Source: Nautilus pompilius
Taxonomy: Eukaryota; Mollusca; Cephalopoda; Nautilida; Nautilidae
Assembly: GCA_018389105.1 (NCBI GenBank)
Contig: JACATO010001038.1
Span: 210,970 to 274,969, forward strand
Direction: 5' to 3'
DNA: 64,000 nucleotides
Shown here: one piece after another, positions 11,600 to 24,959 of the stretch
Position numbering within the stretch: position 1 is the stretch's first letter
How the letters are laid out: the number at the start of each line of letters is the position of its first letter
Translations under genes and position numbers: made by a program
The notes under the pieces: generated by a model
What the model saw: only the letters and a program-made list of their open reading frames with translations
Told to the model about the DNA's origin: nothing
The model's database searches: none

Positions 11600-12440
11600 T
11601 TGTTTTCATGCTCTCATATAGGTTATCAATGTATAAACTTGGGGAATGTTGTTTAAAAATATCCTGTAGCACTTTCCACCATATTCTTTCAAGTTTTGCT
11701 GCCATTTGACTTTCTCAGTACAGTGATGTTCGTGTGAGGACTGAGCAGGCCATTGCATCTTTAATGGTGTTCCATCAGTTATTTTACAACTGAAATAGCT
11801 TTTCATCACATTGGCTGTATGTTTGAGGTAACTGTTTTGTTGAAAAATGAATCCACCACACTCATTGAGGTGTTTTACTGGAAGAATGGCATGATAAACG
11901 AGAACTTCTCTGTACCTGTCCGCAGTCAGCATAGTTTCAATTTCATGCAGATCTTCGAACCCTTGAATAATATTCAGCCCAACATTTGTATCGATCTAAT
12001 CCACGCTTCACTGAGGCTAATGCCCACTTACTCTTACACCACTCCACGGTCGGCTTTAAAATAGATTGCCGTTGATTATTTCCAAACAGTTTAAACGTAT
12101 TTTCATTTGTAAAGAGCTCCTTCCTCCATATTTGTTCACCAAACTGTGTCATTTCTTCCGTCCATCGCTTCTCCATAACAAAGATTTCCGTGCAGCTACA
12201 CCTCCATTGAGACCACCTCGCACTAGGGCGTATCCTATTGTTCTTGGAGAAACATTAAAACCCGTAATTCCAGCTGGGTCATTCGCAGGATCCCCAGTGG
12301 CTCGTCATCTATCAGGTAGAAAACACAACCTGAGGTACTTAACGTCACTTCTGGAGAGACTGGGCAGACTTCTTCAACCACGGCTACCAACAGGACCAAC
12401 TGTGTGTATCCTTCTTAGTCTTGCACGCAGTACATGATGT
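11600..12440 (-). mobile_element. Tc1-like transposase fossil, family 1 copy B
   Basis: Leftward Tc1/mariner-type transposase remnant, clearer than copy A. The first acidic block reads TNENTFKLFGNNQRQ (near 12075-12120), with Asp changed to Asn. The second reads FIFQQNSYLKHTANVM (near 11810-11860), again without the Asp. The third block begins MQWPAQSS (near 11740-11760). The C-terminal stretch continues to about 11640 and contains LNNIPQVY. The N-terminal DNA-binding half lies in frame-broken sequence from about 12440 to 12180. Copy A at 6.8-7.8 kb matches block for block, so both belong to one subfamily. No intact terminal repeats or TA duplication could be identified. Confidence 0.85.
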
Positions 12441-12444
12441 CGGA

Positions 12445-13905
12445 CTGAAATTTGCCTTCAATAACTAAAAATTTTATGTAATATTTTCTTTCCTGGAGCC
12501 ACAGTATTTAGTACACATTCGCCACACAACAATGGAGTCATTGCCTATACCTGTGACACGTTTTTACTGTTTCCATGACAACCAATTATCGTGTTTTCAA
12601 CCGATGACTTTACTGAGAGCATTTCATTTCTACACCTGAGATACAATTCTGTCACATGTCACTTGCGATTTATATCGGAGTTTTCCGTTTCTATAATTAT
12701 TCAGAATATTGAAAAATATTTGTTCAATATGCTTTAATTTATTATAAAGATTGCTTTATATTAACAGCCGTTTTTGGTGTTAAAAATTATTCAACACAGA
12801 AAATGAAAAGAAATATGCAAAAATCAGCATCGTTGTTTTCGGAAATATTTTCCCTGGGTTTAGATCCCAGAGATGGCGAAAGGGAGAATTCTTTAAAACG
12901 TGGATTCACTCATTAGTTTGGTTGTATGTCTGTGATGGCGACGTAAAACTTCCTAACGAATCCACGACTATTTGCAGTGCCTGTGTTTGTAGAACTGTTT
13001 AGGTGACGATTTTTTCCGATAAGCGAGATACCTTTATAAATTTTGAAAGCCCCGATTTCAACATCGAATATAATCCGTCCTCATACGAAGGACAAGTGAT
13101 GTCTAGTTTAATGGCAAACTCTTTCTCCAAAGTTCCCACACCACACAGACCAAAAACATAGTGTGATTCCGACTTTGACAGTACCAGATAATTCTCTTTC
13201 CCTGACGTGCATTAGAGATTGGTTGGAAAAATCGTGCCATCCGTAAAAGTAATTAGTTTTTTACGGAATTCGCAGGGCAGTAAAAAATGAATGTGATTAA
13301 GAGATCTCGAGCGACATTTATTCTGTGTATCGCATCAAACTGTTTCACAGAAAAATCGGGGCATGTGAACTAAATCCGCAGGTTTTACATTTTCATTAAT
13401 TTTCAAAAAGTAGAGAAATAAAACTGTAATAAACGAAATTAATGGAGATTTCTGTTAAATAATTTTTGGAAGAACACACACACACAATACTCTAATTAGG
13501 TATAGTTAATAAGAATCTAAAGAAGCAATTCAAATAGATCTGAAAGTCAGACACTACGTGCGCCCGTGATAGTTATAATAATAATCATGGGCAACCCTGT
13601 TAACCAATGGAGTGATGATTGTAGATCCTTGATTCGTCTCATGGCGTCATTAGTTGCGAATTTTACTACACGGTGTATGTGGGTGTGTCTTCGTCCGATT
13701 AAAAAAATTAAAATAAAAAGGAAAGTAATTTACTGGGTTTTATTCAATACACAAATTATATAAAGAGGTTTTCCGAATGTTTCTTGAATAGCTTCGCATT
13801 TTCAGCCATTTTTTATTTTTAATTTTGAAGTCGTAGCCAATTATCTTTTTTTTTTCTATAAAATTATACTGTTCTCTTAATTCTGGATAATGGAATTAAA
13901 GAATC
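12445..13905. other. Non-coding stretch
   Basis: No gene or element was recognised. A short (CA)n run lies at about 13475-13487. Confidence 0.4.
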
Positions 13906-13913
13906 GACATATT

Positions 13914-13935
13914 TTGTGTGTGTGTGTGTGTGTGT
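13914..13935. repeat. (TG)n microsatellite
   Basis: About ten TG units followed by a T run. Confidence 0.95.
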
Positions 13936-13939
13936 TTTT

Positions 13940-16900
13940 TAATGCGTTATGCAAGAACCTCTCTTCTTGATGTGTAGTCTGAAGTTTTGGAAATGTCCAA
14001 GGTACCACACAAATTTCTACTTTTACGCTTCCCTGTTCATTAATGAGATTCAAGAACGAGAGTTCGATTCTGTTGGACACAGTAAAGAATAGGTTAAGAA
14101 ACGTTTACAGGAACGCATCGTATACATATATATATTGTAAACAGAATATTGATTTTCAACGCACAACCAGAATAACTACGACAACTGGAATATAATAGGT
14201 ATGAGGATATCGCTCTTAACGTTTCCTAGAGTCGCCAAAATGGCTGCTGCAGTTAACACCGTGACAGCTGCCTCCAATGCGTTTTTTTCCGGGAGGCAAA
14301 TCAAATTATTAAAAATTTGATGCTAGTTTTAATGTTAGTTTTTCTGAACACGTGACGATAATTGGAGAGAAATTTTATTTAATTTTGATAAACTATGCAA
14401 AGAAAGGGTAATCTGATCTTTTATAGCTGCGTGCAAGAATAACTATTTCTACGGGTTCTTAGAAAATCTGCTGTTCCAGACAGGAGAATCGCCAGTGGAA
14501 AATTCGTCTTCCTCGATCGGCAGAAAAAAAAAAAAATAGGCGATGGAAACCATGTTTACGGGGCATCTTCAGGAGAAGGAAGTAAGGGGGGTGGTGTCAT
14601 CTTACGGCTCTTTGTCATTTCCTCGATATGAAGTAAAGATGACTTCATCAAGTGGAGTAATCCGAGAGGTCGCGATGGTTCTGCAAACGAGTTCGTCGGA
14701 GTTCATCGTGTCGGGATAATCATACGAAATTTAATTGACACTTTCCCACATTCCAATTGTTCTTGATGTAACAACAACAACAAAAAAATAATGGAAGATT
14801 GCCCACAGTAGCAGGTTTTCGCTTCTTCGGTTAATTTGGTTCCCGTTTGCGGATTTTCCATAATAAATCTGCCTTCCGAATATACTGTTCAGGACGGAGT
14901 TCGCTTAGCAGTAACTTTCAACGCTTCATAAAAACTTCCTTCATCATCGAACAACTCGCCCTCTGCTCCTTTGTTCAGCTGCAACCGGTATTCGCTTTAC
15001 GGTGCCTGGTTTTCTCGCTACTTTGTTTTGTGTTTCGCCACTTATCCAGTATTTCTAACATTTTCCAAACGATTAGGGAGCAAGAAATAAAATTTGTCAA
15101 TGAAAAACACAGACAAAAACAATTAATAATCTTGGCAACTTTGGGGGGGGTGTAGCTAAAACTTTTGCCAGGGGGGAGAAACGAATCATAATTCATCGTC
15201 ATCACCAAAGGTTCCATAGCGAGAGAACGAAAAAAGTTACAGACAGGAAATGAAGTCTACTTTTGATTTAGGATAAAGGCCGAAAAGGGGGAAAAATAAA
15301 TTACAGATCCATCCAACGAAATGCCGACCCATGCGAGTCATCGATGCGCAGAACGCAGGAATTTCCTAGGTTTGAGATTATTAAAAATCCATGGCACGTG
15401 GACTGTAAATCAACTTTTAACTGATATCTCATGACAACGCCTACATTAAAACCGTGAGTCTATATTCGGAAATGATAGGCAGATGACCTGGCTAATAATG
15501 GCCGAGCTTCATTAGCACCGGCGAATGTATCTATAGTGTGACGCTCAAAATATAACTCCTTCATTCGCACAAGATCTCGATCATTTACACTATCTGTATT
15601 AAGATTAGGGAAAAAAAGAAAAAAATTTTTTAAATTTATTTGCACAGTAAATAAATCGAAGTAAAACCAAAGTTTCCATAAGCTCCGCACGATTTTCAGG
15701 CTTTAATTCCACTAACATTATCCTAGGTTATCGAAATTTCGTCAGTCTTTGTCATAGTATAGTCGTCCTTAACCAATTAACTGAGCTTTTGTGACAGAGG
15801 TGGCCCTTACCCCAAGTCAGGTGTCCAAGACACTCTCTGGGGCGTTCTGTAAAATATAATTAGTTGGAGAAGATGCTATTTGGAATGCAAAACTTGTAGA
15901 GCTGGGTAAATAAATTAGGAATCTTATTATCAGTGAAAATTTGTCAGGTTCGAAACTACGATATGACTAAAAATATATTTCAGATGGGATGACAGGTTCA
16001 AAGATCATCTGCGTCTCCAAGACAAGATTAATTAATGAATTAATTACCTTTGCAATTCTAAGCTAAAGACTGCGGTAGGAAAAGCTATTTAAAGCATTAA
16101 AAATGAATACGGTCATTTGTGTGCTAATAAACATATTATTATCGTATCAGTAATATCACTAAAGTTCCATAAATTTTTCGGCCAAGTTTTATATGTCACT
16201 AGCCGGAATTATTGGTAAAGATTGATGGCATGCTATTTAATTAATTATTAAATAAATACCTGTTCTTGCTTACGGTAGGTGGTTCTCTGTAAAAACAAAG
16301 GGAAATAAATTAGAATGCTCTGCTAACCTGAATACTAGGTAAGATACATTCCTTTTTTAATTTTATGCTAATCCTTTCAATTATGGCTCTCAATAATAAA
16401 GAGATGGATAAAACATTATGTCTTGGCAACAGGTTTAGACTTTCGGTTTCTTCTATGATATATTTTAGTCTGGCTCGCTTCCTTTTAAACCTCTCCGCAT
16501 CATTGTTCCTCTTTATCAACATTTGTCTGCATTCATTGTATAACATCCAAGTCATTCTTCTTACCTTAAATTCTCTTTATCGTAGATGTGTAGGGAGAAT
16601 AGATACTTGCTTTTGTCTTTTCCAGTCTTTTAATGTTTATCAATTATCCCTTCTATGTTAATCATACATTTTTAGCTGATGGCGATTTTTAGGGACAATT
16701 TTGAATTAAAGTAAAATCCGACAGTAACATTCTATTTGGTTTTTATTAAAGCGAAACGAATTTTTTAATGATCGCTTTTATATTTGAATTCTTCAAGAGA
16801 CGGTTTCGTTTGTTCTATGGATCGATCCGTATCTGCATCTTTCCATTTAGCATTTATTTAAAGATTTTAATTTTTAATTTTAAAATCCGTCAACGAATAA

Positions 16901-18685
16901 AAACCATAGCTTTTGAACGAACGAAAATTACCGCTGGAGTAGGTTTTCAAATAAGCAAAAGACATGGTTACTGGACATTTATTAATGACCATGTGGGATA
17001 GAGAGACCATGTATACAGCTTGGCATTTAAAATCAAGAACGGCAAAGGTAATGTAAACGTTATTTAGGAACATCAGAGTTAAATAACGATGATCGCCCCG
17101 TTATTAACGCTTTACCAGCGAAAATCTGTAGGTAATAAAGTTTCCGAGTCTTCTTGCGGTTCCATAGTTGAAGCACGTTGCAATTTAAACAAGCATTTGA
17201 TTTCCCTTAGAGATGGAATATAATTTAATTTAACCGAGATGGTGTAGATAAGAAATACAGGTAAACTGGTATGTGAATGAGATAAATGTTTAGTAAGTAC
17301 TCTGCTAGCAACAGAAAAGGGGAGATTCATTTAGGTTAACAGAAAAGAAAAAAAAGAAAACTTTGAAGGCAGATGGAGAAAATGGTAATGCGCTACCTGA
17401 TGCTGAAGCTAAGAAGCAGATTGAAACGTGACTAAACGATCCGGAAATCATGTGAATTAAGTTCCTAAATCTATGCGGTGATTAGACCTGCACAGTCTCT
17501 AATTGACAGGAGAGGATCGATTCGACCTACCCTGAAACAAACGGCTGTGTATCCAAGGGCTTAATCAAACATATTCTTTACTATTCTCGAAATTCAGATG
17601 GCTCCCTTCGTCTGGATTTGCAGATCGAATCCTCGCGGCGTGTTCACGTCACTTGAACTGCCAAGGCGTGAAATTGAAGATCGAAAAATTGGGAAATTCG
17701 ATGTCAGGATTAGGTCGCCAGGGCCAAATCGTATTAACCTGTGACAAATGGCCGCGCAAGAAGCTGGCCACTGGCCAGTTCGCAAAAACGGGGGTGGCGT
17801 TTAACAGGAACTGACTTCGGATTCAATTTGTAATTCTGTTCCGGATATTTTTATACCTCTATCGCGAAGATTGGAAAGAAGAGCACACGTTTTCATCAAA
17901 CGCATAATAAACTATTTAAAAGCACCTCTAAACAAACAGGGGGGAGTTCGGCAGGACAGCAGAATTTAAGAATGTTTGATTTCCAAGAAGAGGCAAAAGT
18001 CGTAGATGGTGCGATCCGGATGTCGGTTTTTATTGAAACGATTCACTGTGAAAAAGACTAAAGATCTCATAGTTTGTACACTTCGAAATCCTATATCCAA
18101 GCTATCGATGTTGGCTACTACACTATAGTTTATATATATAGTGTATTCATTAGTTAGGTAAGATTATCACTGCTAAAAATTCCACACATATAATTTTTAA
18201 CTTTGGTGACGAAAGACGTTTTTAATCCGAAATATTCTCTTTTGTTCCTGATAGATTCTATATCTACGGGAACCACTATATATATCAAACGTACAAAATC
18301 GCTCGTTTTAATTGTTTCTTTAATATCGGCAGTGGACTCAAAGTTAGTTATTTTTCCTCATCTAGTTTGGTATAGAGATACAGTAAGAAATTCTGACGAA
18401 AACTATTCCGAAGACAGGTTCACAATGTTTAACACTGTCATAATTCTAACTTATAATGTACTCAGATTAACCGCCTCGCGCTGGCAGCGGTACACAAAAG
18501 AAACCGGCTAATATGGATTTTCAACATTGTTTAACATCGATACAGTAGTACAAATTTTATGTTTGACTTTGGTGTTTGTGAATGAGTTAGCTCCACCTGA
18601 TCCAGAAAATCGGTGTTCGGCATTTTTGTGTGCTGTAAGCAGATGCACGAGGTCTACGCTTACAAATGCCCGAACCAGGTAAACA
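13940..18685. other. Non-coding stretch without recognisable genes
   Basis: Moderate AT content. Locally there are an A13 run (14524-14536), G8 and G6 runs near 15142-15178, and a somewhat CpG-rich patch at 17580-17800. A small inverted repeat, CACTATA/TATAGTG, lies at 18121-18143. The open frames here, such as 14847-15155 and 16365-16661, show no domain, and opposite-strand frames overlap them. I call no coding sequence. Confidence 0.4.
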
Positions 18686-18690
18686 TCGCC

Positions 18691-18692
18691 AC

Positions 18693-18727
<35 letters not shown>

Positions 18728-18760
18728 GAGAGCGAGAGAGAGAGAGAGAGAGAGAGAGAC
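18691..18760. repeat. (GA)n microsatellite
   Basis: About 35 GA units with two C interruptions giving GAGCGAG. The Arg-Glu open frame through it is a repeat artefact. Confidence 0.97.
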
Positions 18761-18764
18761 CTGG

Positions 18765-21460
18765 ATTTGCGTGTTTAAGGTTTGAATGTATGTTGGCAGT
18801 GTAAACTAGAATTGTAGATTCCCATGGAGAAAACGAGATTGAGTCTACAGAGAACGGCGGATGTGTGCCAGACCGCTTTCTCGCAGCAGACTGGTGACTG
18901 TTTGAAGTAAATCCTATTCATATACTGACATGAAGGAAGGCTCGTCCATGCAGTTTATCTTTTAATTGTTTGCTCCGAGTTTGAAAATAATACAAAAAAT
19001 AACCCAAACAATTTTTAGTCAAAGGTTGGAGCTATCATATTTTAGCAAAACCTACTTATCGAAAGAGAATGGTTTCGTCGAGACACGATGTTAGTGCGTG
19101 ACCAGCAATCAGTTTTCCATCAGTGAAAAACGAAAATGTGGAAAAGAGAGATAATTAGCTAAAGATACAAGACTGTTACAAAGATACTGTCAATCGAAGT
19201 CCGTTAATTGCGTGATAAAGATAATTTTTTTTAAAAAAAGCGCAGAACAAAGAGATACTCTTTAGTACCATCTCATAGCCCCCACAGCGGATTGTTGTCA
19301 TCCGAATTGGTTAAAATTATGCATTTCTATTGCTTGGATTCACAGACAAACGCACTAATTGCTGAGAAAAATATTTTCCACCCGTTCGGTTCGATTCCTT
19401 ATTACATAGAAAAAGAGACAACTGCATTCTTATGGTTGTAAATGCGCTGGCTTTGCTATTCGTTTTAGAAGTTGGTAGGAAATAAAATGGTTCGCATCGG
19501 TATCCAGACAGACCAGTGGTCCGGGAGATGCAAACTCTAAGGTGTCTGTCATAAGTTCACAGTGCTAAGGCAACTTCTGTTGTATGCATTCACAGAAAAA
19601 TACAGCCACTACTTGGCTGTAGATGTAATTAGGGCAGCCATAAAACGGAAAACGAATATTAAAACTATTTTTATTTCAAAAATTATAATCTGCAATCAAC
19701 ATCAACTTACCAATATATTTACAGAAAAAAATTTTTTTTTCTGTCGCTTTAGACTTGTAATTAGCAAACAGTTTAAAATGGAAGCGGCCATTTTGAAAAC
19801 TAATGCCAAGTTATCGTTATTGACCGCGCTTAGGAGATCAGCGCGGGTGGATTTATATTGTGATGAAAATGGTGGAAAATATTTTAATACCAAAAGTGGG
19901 GTTGTAAGAAACTTCATTGAAAGCTGAGTTTACATGTGTAAAAAAAATTTGCAAGTATCTTCTAGAGATCAGATATTTATGAAGCATTAAAATTGTCTTC
20001 TAAGTACAAAATGAACACAATTTCAATCAACCTAGGTAGGTAAATGTTTTGGGATTTCTTAGCAAAGAAAAAGAAAAAGTTTGGGTTCTTTTTTTTTTGC
20101 AGATGGAGGATTGAAATGTTTTCTTGCTTTCTTTTCCAAGGGTTGGTTGAGATCTGTACAGAAGATATAAACCTAAGAATAAACACCTCAACGATTATCG
20201 ATCACCATCGCAGGATTTCAAGTTGTTTTAGAAAAAGCATTTACAGTTTATGATGGCGTCGAGGGAGTTAGAATCTCGCACCTGTTTGATGTGTGTCTAT
20301 GACTCGTGACATGCAGTTTTCAGGTAATCTAATCAAAACTACATTTGACAGAAATCTTGCACTCGATGACGTTGTTAGAATAAGTATAGTCTAACTACGG
20401 GTGGAACTCACTAGTATTTGTTAACCAAGATATTTACTGAAGGTGTTTTATCGTGCGCGCGTGTGTTAGAAATTATCTTGTAGTAATATTTTTTTAAAAA
20501 AAAGATATTGTTATTTCTTCGAGTTAAAATATCTTAAGCAAAAGACATCTTGAGCTTGATTGCTTCTATTAGAGAAAAAAAAATATTGTTGACACGGTTC
20601 CACGAACAACGCAAATAGTAGTTTCACGTGTATGAATGAAGAAAACAGAGTATTAAGGATTTGGAATAAAACATTAATCTTGCGATTTTAATCATAAGAA
20701 AAGCGAGGAGGAAGTTTTTTAAAAAACAACAACAAAAAACAAAAGAAAATGTTGTATAGTAGCCAAGCGACTCGTGATGTGTTTAAATTTTCATTTTGTG
20801 AAGAGCACACAAGCGTAGACGGGTATTCGGGCACTAGCATGCTCCTCACCATCACGATGACGCATACACGTACGTAACTGGCCGTATAATTATTGTGAAC
20901 CCGGTGAAACAAAAGAGAAGAATTGTAATAAAAAGCGTTATTTGCGACAGCTATGTGCAACGTTCCTAGGTGCCCCAACCGTTTTGGCTGCCGTTGAATA
21001 TTGATACAATATAATGGCATCACACGCCTAAACAGATAGCTTCTTCCTGCTGCCGTCACGAGGGGTGATACTTGTTTGGGGGGATGTTATTCGCGTTTAA
21101 ATGTTTTTGACAATTTGATTTGCAGCATTAAAGGCGCTCTCGGCGATGTTGGAGGAGGGGGGGAGAGAGAAAAGTTCTACCGAAAAGTAAAAGTCCACGC
21201 CTCTCAGGCTGTAACGTCATTTCCGAACCACGTGCTCTTGACTGGCGTCATGTCTGAGCATTGGCCTGGTGAACAGAGGAAATCACTCGAGCCAAAAAAA
21301 AAAAAAAGAGAAAGAAAGGAGCTAGAAGCAGAAGAGAAGACAGCTTATTAAAAATTTGCAAATACTATTTTGGCGACTTGTCAATAATAAATCTAAACTG
21401 CGAATACCGGCCCTGCAAGTATGCTGCTGTTAGCAGCACTGAAATTCTGACGTTTACTCT
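18765..21460. other. Non-coding stretch without recognisable genes
   Basis: No domains were recognised. At 20690-21350 the sequence is more CpG-rich and holds a CACGTG E-box (near 21230) and a CRE-like TAACGTCA (near 21212), which could belong to a promoter. A purine-rich run lies at 21295-21335. The 123-codon leftward open frame at 20688-21059 shows no domain. Confidence 0.35.
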
Positions 21461-21470
21461 AAACTTCACC

Positions 21471-21617
21471 GTGAACCTGACCATAACCGTTAGTTTAATT
21501 CTAACCATAATCATAACTTTAAAAAAATATCCTAACTCATTCCCTCTTAATTACTAATCCAGATTTATACATTAATCCGCACTGTAACCATTACTCTAAT
21601 ATTATCCCTAATCTTTG
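21471..21617 (+). repeat. Degenerate telomere-like (CCCTAA-type) tract
   Basis: Successive loose hexamers of the CTAACC/TTAACC kind occur on the plus strand, for example TCTAACCATAATCATAAC. It is strongly diverged, with only short pieces in register. Confidence 0.6.
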
Positions 21618-21619
21618 CT

Positions 21620-24600
21620 GTGCATTATTTACACGTGTATACTTGCGAGCACTATATTTTAGAAATAGTATCCAGTGACTGTCGTTGCCAATGATCCACG
21701 GTAAACTGGCAGATCAAGGTTGAGAAGAAAACCTACCTGAGTCTTGTTTAATCTTTTTACTTGTTTGATAATCAATTTTATGAATAAATCTCAAAGTCTC
21801 AGCATTACCAGCAAAAGTGAGAGAACAACTGTGTTACACGACAGCAAAAGTTGCTGAAAACCTGTTTTTCTAAATAAATCAAAGAGAAATTCTTTTAGTG
21901 TAAAACCGATGAATTGGCATCTCGCTCTTATCGAAAGGGATGCAGCTGATGAAGCACCATAATATGGAGCAGAATCAGTGCTAAAGCAAAGCATATATTT
22001 TGGAATGATGAATATACTAGTGAAAGGCCAAAGATAAACTGACAAGATTTCATTGTCACAATTCATGTTCTTCAATCGACCTCAGTCATTTTATATTTAC
22101 CATGTTATTTTAGAAATGTTTCACGTGCAATTTATAAACATGTATTAGGTATAACATATTAGTAAATTATTATCCAATAAATACCTGCTAAGAGAAAGAC
22201 GCGACAAATTTTAGCTGCACGAGTTCCTCTGAAATATGGACAGTCATTTTTCCAAATCAAAAGACCAGGATGAAGCTTAACAGAGTTCTGTACATTAATT
22301 TCGTCTGAAATCTGAAAAAAGTTGCTGACATATCATCAGGCAGTGCATATGATTGGTGGTGTTTTAGACATATTTGAACTGAGGTACTCAAAAACTTCGG
22401 TAACTCTCATTTAGTCGAGAAAGCAATTTTGTAATTAACATCTAGTAGATGCAAACTTATTCAGGTATTGTGATAATGATTCAAGACATGCATCAAACTT
22501 AATGAAACATTGTTTACAAAGTAAAGAAGCGGTATGGTAGCCTGAATGGGATAAATTGAACATCAGCAAGTCCTGAAAGAAGCTTTTTTAATGAGCAAAT
22601 ATGGCTGTATTTGCATTTATACAAAAGCATCAGATATCTCGGTTAGTTACAGAACCCCGTGAAAAACTCTTGAAATACTTTTTATAAGTTACACTAAAAA
22701 TAAACCATTAGAGCATAGAAAAGAGTATCAGAAACAAAGTTACATGAAAAGTACTGACAAAGAGTAATTATTGAATTAACGAGATAGAAAGAAATTAAAT
22801 TATTTTTCAGAGATTCTGCAATCGAATCGCACTGATTCTTGAATTTTTGTGATTTAAATGTTAGTATGGTACCGACCATCTAGCCTTCTTTAACGGAAGC
22901 TTTTAGGAAACTGGCTGAGAACTTATTGTTAGTTGTTAGGTGGTACGCGACGCGATACTACAGTTAAGTCCAGACTGATGATAACCTGTGTACAATAGCT
23001 TTATTATCAAAATTAAATTTATTTTTATCTACATAAAAACTTAAAATTCCTGATCGTGATTTTTTCTCAGTGTACATGTTAAACTCAATGCCAGTGAGAG
23101 AGTATATATTTTTTCGTAACTTAAGCATATTGCTAGTAATATTAACTGGTTTTCATAACTTATTAGTAATCTATATAATAACAAAATCTTAATGCTGATT
23201 TGTAAATTGAAAGTAACGATATCACGTGGTAACAGAGAGAACATTGTATTTTTACGCATGACATTTTAGCAAAGAAAGACGATAAATTATTAAAAAGCAG
23301 CTGAAGGTAATTCAAATGCAACCTTATTCATATCCTTGGAGAGTATGCCATTATTGGTGAAGTCCGCTTGCTGGTGACGTACATAAGGACTGCAGTCATG
23401 ACTAATAATATCCAAATGCCTTTGTTGTTTTTCTATCTCAATAACGTGTTCGTCTAGATTCATTGTCAAAGATGGAGGTGAAAAAATAGAGCTGGTCTGT
23501 GAAGATACCAATTTCCAGTACTCTATTGAACCAGCAGGTGTCTGCGAGAACGACGTTAATAAAAAGTTGCATGGCTCACAGATCAGATGTGTCGGAGTTA
23601 ATAAGAAAGAAAGATAGCAGAAGCTTACATTTAAATAATTTCAACTCTTTACGCCACTTAGAAACGTTTGCTTGTCCGGACCGAAGTGTTAAATTCCATC
23701 TGGAATTGCCCATAAAAATTTGATGTGACACTTACTGAAAGACAGCCATACGTCATCTCAACGCAAATTGATAGGAAAAGAAGGCGAGTGGTAAAGGAAT
23801 CGTTACGAGTGGCTATATAGCTGTTTTTCACCATACACGTGAGAATTTACTTTCGTTATTGGGGGAATGAGGATTTATGTTTTCCTTGCCCTAGGATTCC
23901 AACAAATCGTATTTATCGAATTTGTACAAACAAACGTGAATCATATTTCCATTGAATCAAGGGAAACAAAATTCCTGCACAAAATTAAATCACGGCCAAG
24001 ATATAAAGTCTGAACATCACGTAAATATTTACAGCCAGAGAAAAAAAGAACCTGGTACTGGGGAATGTAGAAAATTCCATCTCAATTGACGGAGCGTAGT
24101 TAATTAAATAAGTGGTTAAAGCTTACATAATTAGACCGCCAACCCATTAGCATAAATCCTTTATTTTGAAAATTAAAAAAAAAAAAAACAACAACAAAGA
24201 CACGTTATATTGTAGATTTATTTTTTCAGAGATTTGCTATAAAATATTTCCAGTGTTTTTGTTATTATTTTTTATACCGATCTGTAGCAAAAATCGACCG
24301 CTAACGTGAATTGGTTAGGGTTATTGCTGAACCCGAAAAGTAGCAGGACTTTGTGGGTAAAACTTGAGGAACATAATAGCCTGTGAACTGTTTAATGCTA
24401 AGTATGAAGAAAGGTAAAAGACATGTATATTCCACTCAAGGATGGTGCTTTTCTTTTCTTTATGTCGGCCATTAAAGATGGAGTAAGCACGCCTCTTCGT
24501 TCAGTCTCATGAAAGCTACTCGGATTTTTTTCGATAACCCTTGGAAAGCCAATAAAATATGCCGCAGTGATAAATGTACGCGAATATTTACTACAGTTTC

Positions 24601-24945
24601 ATAAAACAGGGTGTTATAAAGTTTTCACGCCTTTCCATCATTTGAAATTTCAACTACATAGGGGAGAAAAACTCATAACCTATAGTGAAAATGCCTTTGC
24701 TCAAAGTTTCTATTAACCCTTTGGCTATTAAATTTGACCAGCCACACAGTAAGCTTCAGTTTACTTTCTTACATATCAGACAAAATTTTCAAACTAAATA
24801 CAAAACAATTATCCAACATCGAAACTTCTTTCCTATCCTTGTAAGGTTTTGCAAAAAAATAACACAAATACAACAAAAAATGGCAATTTGAAAATGAATT
24901 ATTATTTGCAAAGATAAATATTTGCATCTACCAGATGAATCTGCG
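21620..24945. other. AT-rich stretch without recognisable genes
   Basis: No domain or RNA was recognised. An A-rich run with (AAC)n lies at 24173-24200. Open frames around 21791-22075 and 23290-23723 have no assignable family. The 22100-22700 segment looks like decayed repeat sequence, but I cannot name it. Confidence 0.35.
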
Positions 24946-24959
24946 ATTGTACACATTAA

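Noticed and set aside
18613-18804. Open frame with a long Arg-Glu repeat
   Set aside because: It is only the translation of the (GA)n microsatellite.
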